From Ustilago trichophora (lineage: Eukaryota; Basidiomycota; Ustilaginomycetes; Ustilaginales; Ustilaginaceae): DNA of 64,000 bases. The position numbers and the translations under genes were made by a program. The notes under the pieces were generated by a model that was not told where the DNA came from, did no database searches, and saw nothing but the letters and a program-made list of their open reading frames with translations. Every line of letters begins with the position of its first letter. The first letter of the stretch is position 1. Location of the stretch: assembly GCA_900323505.1 (NCBI GenBank), contig OOIN01000015.1, forward strand, positions 1 through 64,000, given 5' to 3'. Below, piece after piece: positions 18,916-29,676 of this stretch.

Positions 18916-19228
18916 GCTACCACCGACCGACAGCCCTTGCCCATACCAAGCCCATTCCCCCTTGTCCACCCTGAGCTTCGTTCTTGTCTCTGATATTGGT
19001 AGCTTTTCCTGTACTTTGATACATTCAATATACCCTTTACCTCTCCTCCTCGGCTCGACTTGGGCACATTTGTCTGTGTGCAGCCAAAATTGGTGTCTTC
19101 CGAGTTCCGCGATTTGTGCATAGAATTTTGCGTTGCTCCTCGCTCTCTTCTCATCTGGCTCCCTTTCTACACACATCTTTCTTGGCTGCCTCTTTTCATC
19201 GACGACAGAGAGAAATCGTGGTATAAGC

Positions 19229-20410
19229 ATGTTCTACGACCTCAACATTCCATGGCCACAAGCACCAGGAGCCTCGTCCGCATCTGCGTCCTCATCCCAC
19301 ACCGGCGCCGCATCCCAATCGCAAGCTTCTAAAAAGAATCCAAAGCAACACCAAGCGCTACAACAGTCCTCCGCTTCCTCATCCACCGCAGCAACCTCAG
19401 AACCTCCGTCAACTCCTCTCTCATCACTGCGTCAACACGATGCTATGCTGCTAGCTCAAGTCGTGCTCGAGCTCAACCAGCTGCGCTATTCCCATATTGC
19501 CTTTAACCACATTGTCCATTCCAAGTACGACCCTGCGCTTCATCCAAACACGCTTGCCCCTCTTCGAGATGGTCGTCCAAATCCTCCCTTCCCAGAACTC
19601 GACCCACGTAGCCGTGCCAAACCCAAGTCAAAGCCCAACTCAGTCGGCGATGCAAACCGACTCACCCAGCTCAGTCGTCTAACTCTGGTCCTCGACGATC
19701 AATCCATGGCCAAGTCTGGCAGCGGCTGGGTCACCAACAATGCCAACGCTCTCCAGAGCTACGATCTACTTGCCGTACGACCCACTACAGAAGCCACTTT
19801 TCAACATGCTTGCTTGACCTTGTCCGAGCTCAAACCTTTTAGCATCGACATTATCTCGCTCGACTTTGGTGCTCAGCCCCGATTGCCCTTCTTCCTCAAA
19901 CGATCCACCGTCAACGCTGCCCTCGAGAACGGCGTTCACTTCGAGATCACCTACTCCCAAGCCGTATCCGATGATGGCACAAAGCCAAGGAGGAATCTCA
20001 TCAGCGGCGCCAGGGATCTACTCCGCGTAACAAACGGCAAAGGTGTCTTCTTCTCTTCAGGCGCTACTCAAGCGCTCTCGCTCCGAGCCCCTTACGATGT
20101 CATCAACCTCGGAGCCATCTTTGGTCTCAACCCCTCAGCCGCTCGCGATGCCATCTCCAACAACTGTCGAAGCCTCATCCTCCGCTCTCAGACTCGCAAA
20201 ACCTACAGAGGTGTCGTCTCCCATCCCATCCTTGTGCTCTCTAACCCGGGCCTGCCTCGCTCCACTACCCAACCCACTATCTCATCCGCTTCTCCTGAAC
20301 AAGACGAAGCAAAACCAAAGAAGCGCAAGTCGCCCGACCATCATGATCAGCCTCCGCCGCCGACCACGGCCAAGGTCATCCAGTCCAAGAACAAAAAGCA
20401 AAGAATCTAG
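19229..20410 (+). CDS. RPP1: RNase P/MRP protein subunit Rpp30 (Rpp1)
   Basis: 393 residues from MFYDLNIPWPQ; the frame is open further upstream, but the FYDLN motif marks the natural N-terminus of this family. The Pol/histidinol-phosphatase-like TIM barrel appears as RLTLVLDD, then SYDLLAVRPTTEATFQHACLT, then DIISLDFGAQPRLPFFLKR, ALENGVHFEITYS and FFSSGA, with LNPSAARDAISNNCRSLILR near the end. These fit the RNase P p30 family, a protein subunit of the ribonucleoprotein that trims tRNA 5' leaders and processes rRNA. A Ser/Gln-rich insert of about 55 residues follows the first strand, and the basic tail (KKRKSP...KNKKQRI) looks nuclear. Confidence 0.9.
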   Translation: MFYDLNIPWPQAPGASSASASSSHTGAASQSQASKKNPKQHQALQQSSASSSTAATSEPPSTPLSSLRQHDAMLLAQVVLELNQLRYSHIAFNHIVHSKYDPALHPNTLAPLRDGRPNPPFPELDPRSRAKPKSKPNSVGDANRLTQLSRLTLVLDDQSMAKSGSGWVTNNANALQSYDLLAVRPTTEATFQHACLTLSELKPFSIDIISLDFGAQPRLPFFLKRSTVNAALENGVHFEITYSQAVSDDGTKPRRNLISGARDLLRVTNGKGVFFSSGATQALSLRAPYDVINLGAIFGLNPSAARDAISNNCRSLILRSQTRKTYRGVVSHPILVLSNPGLPRSTTQPTISSASPEQDEAKPKKRKSPDHHDQPPPPTTAKVIQSKNKKQRI

Positions 20411-20754
20411 CATTCCACCATCCTTGTATCACCACCGCCATGCATTCTATTCACATTCAGCGCCGTCCTCTTCCATTTGCCACGTAACCGCCAATACTCT
20501 GCGCTGTACTCTGATCAATCACCTGAGCATCATAGAATTCAAGTCGACTATTACAGCTCATAAAAGAACATCATCATATCCAACATACCCAGCAAGCAGC
20601 AGTCCTTCCAACACAAATGCCAAGCATACTCGCTTCAGAGCCACAATCGACACAGACGTTCAACCACGTGCATCACGATGAAATCCAGTTCTATTAATAC
20701 GTCCCTGTACTTCTAATTACCAGAGAGCGACCTATGATGACAGTCAACCGGTTC
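20411..20754. other. Spacer between convergent genes
   Basis: 344 bases between the 3' ends of RPP30 (plus) and the esterase (minus). It would hold both 3' untranslated regions; no other feature was seen. Confidence 0.6.
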
Positions 20755-21949
20755 TTATTTGGGAGGCCCCCAAGTGCCAGACGCGAGCAGAGGGTTGCTA
20801 CGCAGGAAAGCAAAGAATGTATCATTGTTGCGGCTCACGGGCCAGCGAGCGTGGGCCAGCGTACCCGTAGTGATACCACACGCGCCCTGACAAGCTGGGT
20901 CGCATTTGGCATTCGCGTCCTGACTCTTGATCGCTGTCGTCAGAACATCGATCACCACAATGCTCTTCGGAAGTGAAGGGTATCGCTTCTTCAGGTCATC
21001 GTGGTAGTACTTGCCCGTGGTGCAGGTGCCGAGGATGTCGCAGTAGTTGTGCACGTCACGCACAGGAGTAGCATACTTGGGGGAAGAAACCTGTGTGCAC
21101 GGATCTTGCACGTCACGGTACGGGTCAGGTGCCGAATAGACAGCGGCTGCAGCAATGCCATCCGTGTTGGCCGCGTACAGCTCCGACATGGCAGCACCAT
21201 TGGACCAACCAGTCATGAATACTCGGCGCGAGTCGACAGGAACGTTACCCTTGGCATACGCGATCGCCTTGTCGATAAAGTCGACATCAATGTTGAGTCC
21301 CGGCGACGAACGATCCACATTACGGTACCAGTTGTCCCAGCCGAGGCCGACGTTGTCAGGGATAGGATACTGGTGCACAGTATTCCTACCAGCTGGCAGA
21401 ATGTACGAGAATCCGAGACGGCTTGGATCCTCATTGTTGAGCGACTGTGTGTCGCGCACGGCATCAAACCCAGTGAGAGGGAACGTGATGGTCGTACCAG
21501 CGAGAGAAGGATGCAGATAGACGAGCAAGGGCAGAGGCTTGTCCTTGGTCGACTTGGGATTGGCGTAGAAGCACACAGCTCGCTTCTGGCCCGAGCTGTC
21601 GGTCATGGTAAGGATCTGGCCATGACAGATCTGAAGGTAATCTTGCAAGCCGGAGGGCGACTCGAGATTTGAAACGACGCGCGCAGGAGGGTTGCCGTAC
21701 TGGTTGCAGTTGGTGCCCGTCTGCACGGTGGTCACCGCCGACGTTGGGTAGTTGCCAGTCAGGGGCGAGGTGATCTCTGGAGGAACACATACCGGAAGTT
21801 CGGGAATAGGTGTACCGCTAGTTTGACGTCGAAGAAGGTCCTCTGTCGCTCATCACCGAGCCGAAGGCGAGCTGGGCGCCGAGCTGAAGCGCGAGTGTGC
21901 ACCAGAGCAGGAACGACATCCCGCCAAAGGTGTTGCTGCGTTGCTGCAT
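20755..21949 (-). CDS. Secreted alpha/beta-hydrolase esterase (PHB-depolymerase/feruloyl-esterase-like), signal peptide in another frame
   Basis: The catalytic part is open from 21849 to 20755. It holds a nucleophile elbow GWSNGAAM, an oxyanion-region LLVYLHPSLAG and at least nine cysteines, as in LpqC/PHB-depolymerase-like esterases acting on esterified polymers outside the cell. The mature part would begin after a Kex2-like RR in LLRRQTSGTP. A good signal peptide (start MQQRSNTFGG at 21949, core FLLWCTLALQLGAQLAFG) lies immediately upstream but in the frame one nucleotide off, and stops at 21818. No intron of normal size fits between them. Either this copy carries a one-base frameshift (real or a sequencing error) or the start lies in an unseen upstream exon. 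Confidence 0.7.
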
Positions 21950-23181
21950 CTTGTTTCCTCCTTGTCGTTGCTCCAGTGTATGGCCTGGGCTTTGGGTTTG
22001 CTGAATAGGCAAAGCAGGGATGTGAGAATGAAGTCAAGGGAATGGGGGAGGGATGCGAAGCGAAGCTTGCTCAGGAAGTTCAGATAGGGAGGGATGAGAA
22101 GATGCTGGGCAATGAATGCAATTGACAAAGACCACACGCTCTTTATACATTTTTGCTACGCACACGAACGATGCACTGACATACTTGGGAAGATGGTGCC
22201 GTCTCTGTAGTACATCGAGGGTACATGGATCGATGTGAGACCATTGTCGTCCACCCGAATCACCACCTATCCGAGCAAGCTGCATCTTGCCACATATGCG
22301 GTGTGTACCACCTTGTCTTGAAAGGGGCTGGCCAGATCTGATGTGCACTGTCATTTCTTGGTCAAAGAGTTCCTGCAGCCGTACCTCGCCGCGCTTCCGT
22401 CTGCGGTTCAAGGTGACTTCTTTTGCGATGGCGCATACTGTATGCCTGCCTTCCATGTTGTGATCGTGCAGCAGTTTACAGCTTCTAAACGATGCTCGAT
22501 GCATACAAGCAGTTAGAAACTTCCGCGGAGCCTGAAATGCAAAACCGAAGCTAACCGAAAGCGTCGCTGTCTCGACCGAAAAGAATTGCCCATTCGACTC
22601 ACTTAGTGTTCCTCGACTGCATCCGCTGCGTTTTCGCCTATCCTATCTCGTCTTGGGGTTCGCCCCTCGCTGGACGACGAGTGCCGTTGCTCTACAGGTC
22701 CAGGTATGTCAACATTGAACCTGATGCCTTCGAGCCATGCTCGGGTTGCTTCGATCTTGTACACCTTTGTCGAAAATCTAGATTTGCGGGGTAACTTCTT
22801 GGTTTCGGCTGATCTTTTAGTGTGGGGGAATGCAGCCAAAGAACACTGGACCCTTGTTTCGCTACTGTACAGTCCTGTACAGTACTGTACATGTACAGTA
22901 CAGCAGATCATTCGGAAGCCCGTCAAACGACATCGATCGACTGATAATCACCTCCAGACAGTCTTGACAATGTAGTGGAATGTGGGCATGGGATAGATGA
23001 CCTTCTGACTAAGTTACTGATCTTCTGAGGCAAGTGGAAGCGGACGTTTCGCTCACGGTAATCATGCCACTCAAGCAGTGGTCCGAAAGTCAACCTTCAC
23101 TTTTCGCACAATCGCAATGACTTCATGTTCAGCTTGCAATGACTCCACGTACAAGATCGTGGTGTCTCGCGCGGGCATCTG
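21950..23181. other. Intergenic region with a dense GTAC-rich element
   Basis: About 1.2 kb between the esterase and the aquaglyceroporin. The only distinctive feature is the nested palindromic element at 22862-22903. Open frames are short and featureless. Confidence 0.55.
22862..22903. repeat. Nested TACAGTAC palindromes
   Basis: A 42-base run built of TGTACAGT, AGTACTGT and ACATGTAC units, including the perfect palindromes TGTACAGTACTGTACA and CTGTACATGTACAG. It is the densest example of the GTAC motif found in many intergenic regions here. Confidence 0.85.
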
Positions 23182-26100
23182 CTACCGAAGACCAGCGAAC
23201 GCAGAATGCGAGTGCCCAAGCTCCTGCGCATCCAACTGTTGCGATGCGCCACTATGCCGACGTGCTTGTCCATCCGCCACATCAGCTGGCCTCGCATCGG
23301 CCGTCCTTCTATCAAGCTTGGTGTCAACTCCAGCACTTCCCGCTCTCGAATTTACAGACGCTGCGCTGCCGTCACCAGTCGTGATATTGTCTAGCCCTTC
23401 GGCGTCGCCACTAGCGCTGATGTTCCGACCACGCCCAACGCCACGAAGTGGACTTGTCCAGAACTCGAGCCTTTCCGCCGAGTTAAGTAACCGCGAGCCT
23501 ACCCGTGCAGGTGTCGACTGCCTCCAACCTTGCTTCGTGTAATTAATCGGCGACTCTTCACCAGTGAAGATGGCCAAGTCATAGAGAAGAGCGCCCATCG
23601 GACCACCGGTGAAGCAGCCTACTTGCGGTCCATAGATCCACCAGCATGAATTGTGCGTCCAGAGTTCTTTACCGTAACCCACCATGTAGAGGAACAATCG
23701 AGGACCCAGATCGCGACTGGGAGAGATGGCATAGCTAGTCGGCCATCCGAACGACATACCAATCATGACCACCACAAAGCCAAGCACCAGTGCAGAAAGA
23801 CCGTCCGAGGGCGGAGCATTGGTCTCGTCACCCACGGCCAGCACCATTGCCATGAGAATACTGGTGGCAACCACCTCGGTGCCGAATCCAGACGCCGCCG
23901 TAAACACCAGCTCAGGGACCGTCACGAAGAGACGTCCTGTTCCGTGCTCGCCTGAGAGTGTTCGGACGTGGCTCCCGCCTTCGTATTGGTTGATGGCCGG
24001 TAAGTAGATACCGTAAGTGATGGCTGCTCCAAGAATTGAGCCGAGCAATTGAGCGCTCCAATAGATCGGAACTTGGATCCAAGGAAAGCCTCGGAAGACG
24101 GCAAGCGCCAACGTGATGGCAGGATTGCAGTGCGCACCACTGCGACCACCACTCAGGTAGATAGTGGAAGCCACTGCGATACCCCACGCCCAGTTCTGAT
24201 TCGGATAAGCTCCAGCGCTTGATCCCATTGACTGCGACAACGTCACCTGACAGTCCACAGCCGTACCCACAGTAATGAGCAGCATCGTTGCAAGAAGCTC
24301 GGCGAGGAACTCGCGGCTGTGATACCGCCATCGTGACCAAATGGTGGGGAAAGCAATACTTCCGTCCGCAAGGGTGCCTTGGCCTCCAAGCCAGAGCTCG
24401 TCTTCCTCACCGCTACATCCTTTCTCGTCCTCTTCCAATCCTCGCTCTGCATCTTCACCGCTTTGACCCCTGGCTTGTCCCACTTCTCCGCTTCGCTCAG
24501 CGGAGGATGCAGAGTATGCTGTCTCCTCGCTCTGACGGTTACCTCCCTCGTCGCCATGAGCACCCTTTCGAGCATCATGCTCCACAGCCTGCTGCAGACC
24601 TTTGCACCTCCCGTCCTCATCTTCTTTGCTACATCGACCTTCAAATGCGCTCTGGCGACTGGATTGAGAAGGCATATTTCGGCTCATCCAAGCAGACCTC
24701 GTGTCGCGCCCAGTCGAGCTACGATGAGTACTACTCCAGCCCCCCACCGGACGAGGCTCGAAATGATTCTCCTCTGTTTGATGGCTCTGCTGACTGCCGC
24801 GCCGGCAGCGATTCGAGCCGTGTCTGTCCAGGTGGATGAGCTCGTGAAGCGGCACATCGTCGTCAAAGTAGCCAGCGGCGTTGCGATCCTCATTCGTGTC
24901 GTTGCTTGCTCGGCGATTGCTCTGCGTTGAGGGCTTACGGATGCCTATGCCTGCAGCCGGACCTCCTGCGGCACGACCTCTTGGAGTTGGTCTGGCGCCA
25001 GATAGCCCAGGATGCCGAGTCTTGTCCATTGCTGAGCAATCTTGCAAGTCGGCTCTCGATCTCTTTCGCTCGAGGGCTTGAGTGTTGAGCTGATCTGCAC
25101 CCTTGTGGCTTGATTCAGCTACTAGCACATTGAAGCCTTGTGACGGTAAGAAAGGCATCGATGACGTCTTGACGTGTTTGCTAGCAGGATGCGATGTGGC
25201 ACCGTTGAGGCTCGGATGTGCCTTCAGCCTACCCGACTCGTCGTCTTGTTCATCGTCATCATTGGCATCTATAGCACTTTCCTGCATAGCAAGCAGCCCG
25301 TCTCCATGCTGAGCCTCTTCAACTAGCTGCATGCGAGCCGCCGAAAGCCTTTTTTGAGGGTCGGAGGACTCATTATCCTGCTGTCCCAGGTCGGCGGAAG
25401 GCGTAGGGTCGCCTCGAGCAGATTGTTTGGATTGTCGATTGACACGACTGCAGGACCTCAGCTGATCACCGCCGACAACGTGGATGTTTGCCGCTTCGGC
25501 AGCCATGGGACTGCTGAAGGAATGGTCGAGACGAGGCCTTGCGTGCACGTCCGACGTTACATGTGTTGACTCAGTGACAAGCTGTGTGGGTAGAGGCTCT
25601 CCTTCACGAATAGGTGGAAGGTCGCCAGTGCCCGCATTAGATGAGCCAGAGGTGGTAAGATTGAGGCTCACCTCTTCCAGATCAGGATCATCCCCGGTGA
25701 TGCCCTCAGCATTGTAGCTTTCGTTTCCAATTGTGCTAGCATAATCATGACCATGTACAGGCTCGCTCGGGCCGCCGGGTGAGGTGGTAGTATCACCTGC
25801 TGTCTGCATAGCCGGCTGCATGATCGACGTGGTCGTGGTCGGAGGCTGCAGTACAATGTTAGACCGGGAACCAGGCGTAGGATACGCTGTCTTTGTTGGC
25901 TTCGCAGGCAGCCGTCTAACTCTTGGCAGAGTCGAACCAAGACTCCATAACGGACGCTTGGGAGCGGGCTCGACCGATGTGATGTTTTGGTAGCCGCGGA
26001 TATCTTGCGGTGCTGTACTAGCAAGGCCTGCAGATGGTGTTGCAAGACGAGGTCGGATAAGCGTCTGCCGGATCGATGATTGCGTAGATGGTGTTGATGG

Positions 26101-26397
26101 CGCTTGCTGGCTATGTTGCGAGGGAAAGGATGCATATGATGTGTGAGTTTGTGAGCTAGACGGTGCACCTGAAGGCGTTGTGGAAGCACTGGATGCCAAT
26201 GCGTGCAGCTTTTGCGGTCTGATGTTGTTCGAGAGGCGCGGCTGGCGATCGGAGGTGGGTACTTTAGAGCGGTACAGAGTCGTGAGATCCTGCGACCATG
26301 ATCGCCGTGCTGCATCTTGATCTTCAGTGGGATCTTGCTCCATTGCGACCTCTTCTTCGGAAAGACGGTTCTGTGTACGGGGATCGTATTCGCTCAT
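23182..26397 (-). CDS. Aquaglyceroporin with long N-terminal extension and a non-canonical second NPA
   Basis: 1071 residues from MSEYDPRTQNRL (an ATG 13 codons upstream is possible). Residues 1-680 are Ser/Gln/Asp-rich and probably cytosolic. The MIP channel spans about 690-960 with six hydrophobic segments. The first half-helix motif is intact (GAHCNPAITLA, NPA at about 758). The second reads AISPSRDLGPRL, so NPA is replaced by SPS at about 892-894, while the aquaglyceroporin Asp and the selectivity Arg (RD-x-GPR) remain. Fungal Fps1-type glycerol channels also have long tails and altered NPA motifs. Likely function: glycerol and water facilitation during osmotic adjustment. The C-tail of about 110 residues is polar. 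Confidence 0.9.
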   Translation of the reverse strand: MSEYDPRTQNRLSEEEVAMEQDPTEDQDAARRSWSQDLTTLYRSKVPTSDRQPRLSNNIRPQKLHALASSASTTPSGAPSSSQTHTSYASFPSQHSQQAPSTPSTQSSIRQTLIRPRLATPSAGLASTAPQDIRGYQNITSVEPAPKRPLWSLGSTLPRVRRLPAKPTKTAYPTPGSRSNIVLQPPTTTTSIMQPAMQTAGDTTTSPGGPSEPVHGHDYASTIGNESYNAEGITGDDPDLEEVSLNLTTSGSSNAGTGDLPPIREGEPLPTQLVTESTHVTSDVHARPRLDHSFSSPMAAEAANIHVVGGDQLRSCSRVNRQSKQSARGDPTPSADLGQQDNESSDPQKRLSAARMQLVEEAQHGDGLLAMQESAIDANDDDEQDDESGRLKAHPSLNGATSHPASKHVKTSSMPFLPSQGFNVLVAESSHKGADQLNTQALERKRSRADLQDCSAMDKTRHPGLSGARPTPRGRAAGGPAAGIGIRKPSTQSNRRASNDTNEDRNAAGYFDDDVPLHELIHLDRHGSNRCRRGSQQSHQTEENHFEPRPVGGWSSTHRSSTGRDTRSAWMSRNMPSQSSRQSAFEGRCSKEDEDGRCKGLQQAVEHDARKGAHGDEGGNRQSEETAYSASSAERSGEVGQARGQSGEDAERGLEEDEKGCSGEEDELWLGGQGTLADGSIAFPTIWSRWRYHSREFLAELLATMLLITVGTAVDCQVTLSQSMGSSAGAYPNQNWAWGIAVASTIYLSGGRSGAHCNPAITLALAVFRGFPWIQVPIYWSAQLLGSILGAAITYGIYLPAINQYEGGSHVRTLSGEHGTGRLFVTVPELVFTAASGFGTEVVATSILMAMVLAVGDETNAPPSDGLSALVLGFVVVMIGMSFGWPTSYAISPSRDLGPRLFLYMVGYGKELWTHNSCWWIYGPQVGCFTGGPMGALLYDLAIFTGEESPINYTKQGWRQSTPARVGSRLLNSAERLEFWTSPLRGVGRGRNISASGDAEGLDNITTGDGSAASVNSRAGSAGVDTKLDRRTADARPADVADGQARRHSGASQQLDAQELGHSHSAFAGLR

Positions 26398-27659
26398 TGT
26401 CTCTAGAGCACTTGTTTTAAGCCCCAAGGTTGTCAAGGCTCGGTGAGAAAGATCATAGAGAATGGTAATGGGTGATGGAGAAGAGGCCCTCGACCGATGT
26501 CAAATCCTACCTCTATCCGGGCCATCCTTCTCGAGTGTGCAAACTTTTAGCCTAATTGACCGACCAAACAGCCCGTCACCAGGCACCGGCACCGAAGGGA
26601 GCTGCAGCCGATCTGTGACATCTGATCGACGCTTTAAATTGGCCTTGACTACGACTCATATTGAGACATGTGCAAAGTGCTGTATACGGTCTGTCGCCGT
26701 GTTGGACATGAATCATCGTTTGAGAACGCCACGCCTGAGCGGCGCTGTTGGATTGGTCGACAGATTTCAAGAAAAAACAAAGATGATTCATTTCTGTGAC
26801 AGCCGAGATGAACAGCAAAAACGGCTCTCTAGGCGCTAGTGTAGATCTCATGGCTCTAACATGATGAGCCGCCAAGCTGCCCCTTTTGTTCCACGGCAAA
26901 GGCTTTAGAGGATGTCACTGCTCTGCATGCCTTGATGATGCTGTGCTTTGGAAGAAGGCGAAAAGCTTGACACGAGGCCATTCAAGAAAGAAAAAAAAAA
27001 AAAAAAAATCGCTGATCAACTGCGCCAATGTCACTGACCGAACCCGACTGTCCCGCCATATCAAGCGTGCAAAGCCCATTGGTGTGGTCCCTTGTCTCAC
27101 CTCGGTGGAGAGAGCCGGCCGATGCGGTCTGAGTGGACACGATTCAGAAGACGGAACCGGAGCGGTGACTTGTGGGGAGAGTGGTCCCATCGACCTCGGC
27201 TTCACCTTCGTGTGCATCGGCAATCTCGAACCATTGGAATCCGCGACGCTTTGGCGAGACTGTACTCTCATACTCTTCTCCCCACACCTCTGCTTCTCTT
27301 CTGGTCACGAGGAACGCTTTCGGACTTCGGAGATCGGCTACACAGCTTTGGCGGGATCCACGCATTCCATCAAACGATGTGGGGTTCTGGAGCATCTCCC
27401 ACCAACAACAACCCGCCTGGACCTGCGCGACAAGTTGCATATCAATGCAGAAGCCCCACTTTGACTTGGTGGGACACAACGCCCAAGCTAACCTCACGAG
27501 CGTTCCTGTTGTCGTTTTTGCGCAAGCAGTCAAACTGCGTGGTATCATGAGCCCAGGCGACCTTCTCTCTCTCTCTCTATATATATATATATACGAGCTC
27601 AATGTAGCCCGACTCGGTGAGCCATCGTCATCGCCCAGACTCTCCCAATACGGCTAGAC
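26398..27659. other. Divergent upstream region of the aquaglyceroporin and GH79 genes
   Basis: Contains an A tract at about 26990-27008 and a CT/TA dinucleotide run at about 27565-27592 (TATATATATATATA ending about 67 bases before the GH79 start), which may serve as its TATA region. No gene is supported. Confidence 0.55.
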
Positions 27660-29417
27660 ATGATGATGGTCGCTTCCAGCGCTGCGCTTCGAGCGTCGGC
27701 TATAGCTCTCTTGACCTTTTCCATCCTAAGCAAGGATGCCGTCCATTCTTCACCTACAAACGTCATCCCCATCCATTCTCCACCTACCCATATTCAGCCT
27801 GAATTTGGAGATGTCCACGAGGTGCACCAGCTCACCGCACCCCCCACCGGCATGGTTGGTGCCTCGATCGCGCATCAATCTTCCTTCGCCGCATTTTCGT
27901 TTGAGCCGGCTTTCTGGGTTGAATTCTTTGGCACTCTGGCCAAACCCAACTCTCTCACATTCTCCCTCCTCGATCGGATCTACGAACGTGGAGGACGCCC
28001 ACTGATCCGTCCTGGAGGAATCACTATGGACTCTATGATGTTTGATCCTTCCGCTGGCGATCCCGTCCGCATCACCTCAAAGTCTGGCGGTGTCTATCGC
28101 ACCACAGTTGGCCCCAACTACTACAAGTCTTGGAGCCATTTCCCCGAACAACTCAAGTTCGTATCGACGCTCAACTTTGGCAACGACTCTCTCGCCATTG
28201 CTCAGGGTATGGCGGAGGCGTCGGTCAAGTATCAACCTGGTAGAGTCGAGTATATGGAGCTTGGTAACGAGCCTACCAACTATGCCAAGTCTCGATGGCA
28301 CAGATCTACCGACGCCTATGTTGCCCAGTGGAAGAAATGGACTTTGGCGATTGATGCTGCGATCGATGGGGTTAAGAGTCGAGATGCTAAGAACAAAGTT
28401 GAGCTGGGTAAGAAGCAAAGATGGTGGGCATCTTCCGCTACAACCGATCAGAGTGGTCTTCGAGTTCGACCTGTGGACATTATTCCTGCAGGGATCGATT
28501 CTGCCCATACCGTTGCACAGTATTCGATCCACTCGTATCCTTTTGCTACATGCGATGCTGCACGAGCCAAGCTTGCCACCCTTGACAATATCTTGAACCA
28601 TACCGGCTTGGTCAAGTATGCCGATCACGAAATCATGCCTTCTGCAGAGGCGGCGCTTCGATCGGGTCGACCTTGGGTGATTGGCGAATTCAACTCGGTC
28701 GCGTGTTCCGGTCAACCAGGAGTCACCGATACGTTTGCCCAAGCACTGTGGGTCGTCGATACCGAGCTCATCTACGCCGTTCGCAATGCCTCTTCTGTCC
28801 ACCTTCACCAGGGCGCAACATTGGTGTTTCAATCAAGCCATCAAGTCAACACGGCGGACGACGATGGTAAACCTGGATTTTCAACTTACGACTTTGTCTA
28901 TCCTGAAAAGACCAACAAGAGGGGTGAATCACGAGCATTGCCTTCGTTTGTGGCGCAACTCTTCCTTGCAGAGGCATTCGCTTCACCCCAAAAGGACCGG
29001 ATGATGCGCATCGTCGAACTATCTACACCTCGTGGTATCGATAGATCCCACTTTGCAGCTTATGCTTTTTACAACTCGAACAATGGAGAATTGGAGAAAT
29101 TAGCCCTGATCAACATGAAACCTTACTTGAACAAGAAAAATGATGCACAAGAGCATCAACCGGGTCTCTATCTAGACATCTCTTCAATGATCTCAAAGGA
29201 TCCAAATCGCATCTCGGTGGTCAAGAGAATGACAGCTCCCAAGGTGGACGAAATGGATTCCAACAAGGTCACTTGGGCTGGACAGTCTTTTACCCAGGGC
29301 AAAGCACAGGGTCAGATCAAGACGGAATCGCTAAACAGTGATGGCACCATCAAGGTCAGAGACAGCGAAGCCGTATTGATCTTTTTCAACAGCGACTCTG
29401 TTTACACTTCTTCCTAA
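27660..29417 (+). CDS. Secreted glycoside hydrolase family 79 (beta-glucuronidase-like)
   Basis: 585 residues in one exon. The N-terminal signal peptide (about residues 1-30, core ASAIALLTFSILS) indicates secretion. A TIM barrel follows: SFEPAFWVEFFG, LIRPGGITMDSM, then VEYMELGNEPTNY with the acid/base E204 in the GNEP motif, HSYPF, and GEFNSV with the probable nucleophile E343. A C-terminal beta-sandwich (YAFYN...LALINMKPYL) and a final EAVLIFF strand complete the fungal GH79 architecture. Members cleave glucuronic acid or its 4-O-methyl ester from arabinogalactan and proteoglycan-like chains; a role on plant cell-wall glycans is plausible for a plant-associated fungus. Confidence 0.85.
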   Translation: MMMVASSAALRASAIALLTFSILSKDAVHSSPTNVIPIHSPPTHIQPEFGDVHEVHQLTAPPTGMVGASIAHQSSFAAFSFEPAFWVEFFGTLAKPNSLTFSLLDRIYERGGRPLIRPGGITMDSMMFDPSAGDPVRITSKSGGVYRTTVGPNYYKSWSHFPEQLKFVSTLNFGNDSLAIAQGMAEASVKYQPGRVEYMELGNEPTNYAKSRWHRSTDAYVAQWKKWTLAIDAAIDGVKSRDAKNKVELGKKQRWWASSATTDQSGLRVRPVDIIPAGIDSAHTVAQYSIHSYPFATCDAARAKLATLDNILNHTGLVKYADHEIMPSAEAALRSGRPWVIGEFNSVACSGQPGVTDTFAQALWVVDTELIYAVRNASSVHLHQGATLVFQSSHQVNTADDDGKPGFSTYDFVYPEKTNKRGESRALPSFVAQLFLAEAFASPQKDRMMRIVELSTPRGIDRSHFAAYAFYNSNNGELEKLALINMKPYLNKKNDAQEHQPGLYLDISSMISKDPNRISVVKRMTAPKVDEMDSNKVTWAGQSFTQGKAQGQIKTESLNSDGTIKVRDSEAVLIFFNSDSVYTSS

Positions 29418-29676
29418 TTTCAAAAAAAAAAAAAAAAAATTGCGCCTTTTAAAAAATCAAATAAAAAAAAAAATTCCTCATCACCACCAACACATTCAGA
29501 CCAAACAAGCAGAGGAGAAATTAGGGACAGGGGTAACAACAATCTTTGAATGAAATTGCTATGCTACTCAAAGCAAAAGACAATGCAGGTGTGTTTTTGA
29601 GAGAGAGAGAGAGAGAGAGAAAGAGAGGGAGTGGTATGGTACAAGGAACTAAATGGTTTAGGGATTTCGAAAGATT
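29418..29676. other. Spacer between convergent genes with A and GA tracts
   Basis: Holds poly-A runs at about 29422-29438 and 29461-29472 and a GA run at about 29600-29622. It would carry the 3' regions of GH79 (plus) and HSP90 (minus). Confidence 0.6.

Larger units (their letters stand above)
17317..19228. other. Intergenic region between the SDR and RPP30 genes
   Basis: About 1.9 kb forming the divergent upstream regions of two genes. It contains a GGAT tract near 17520-17540, TGTACAGTACTGTATTGTACA at 17768-17788, CTGTACTGTACTGTACGG at 18233-18250, an 8-nt tandem repeat at 18884-18915 and one tiny membrane ORF at 18688. No larger gene is supported. Confidence 0.6.

Noticed and set aside
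22034..22504. A 156-codon minus-strand frame between the esterase and the aquaglyceroporin
   Set aside because: Mixed composition without domain, signal or neighbour support; probably chance.
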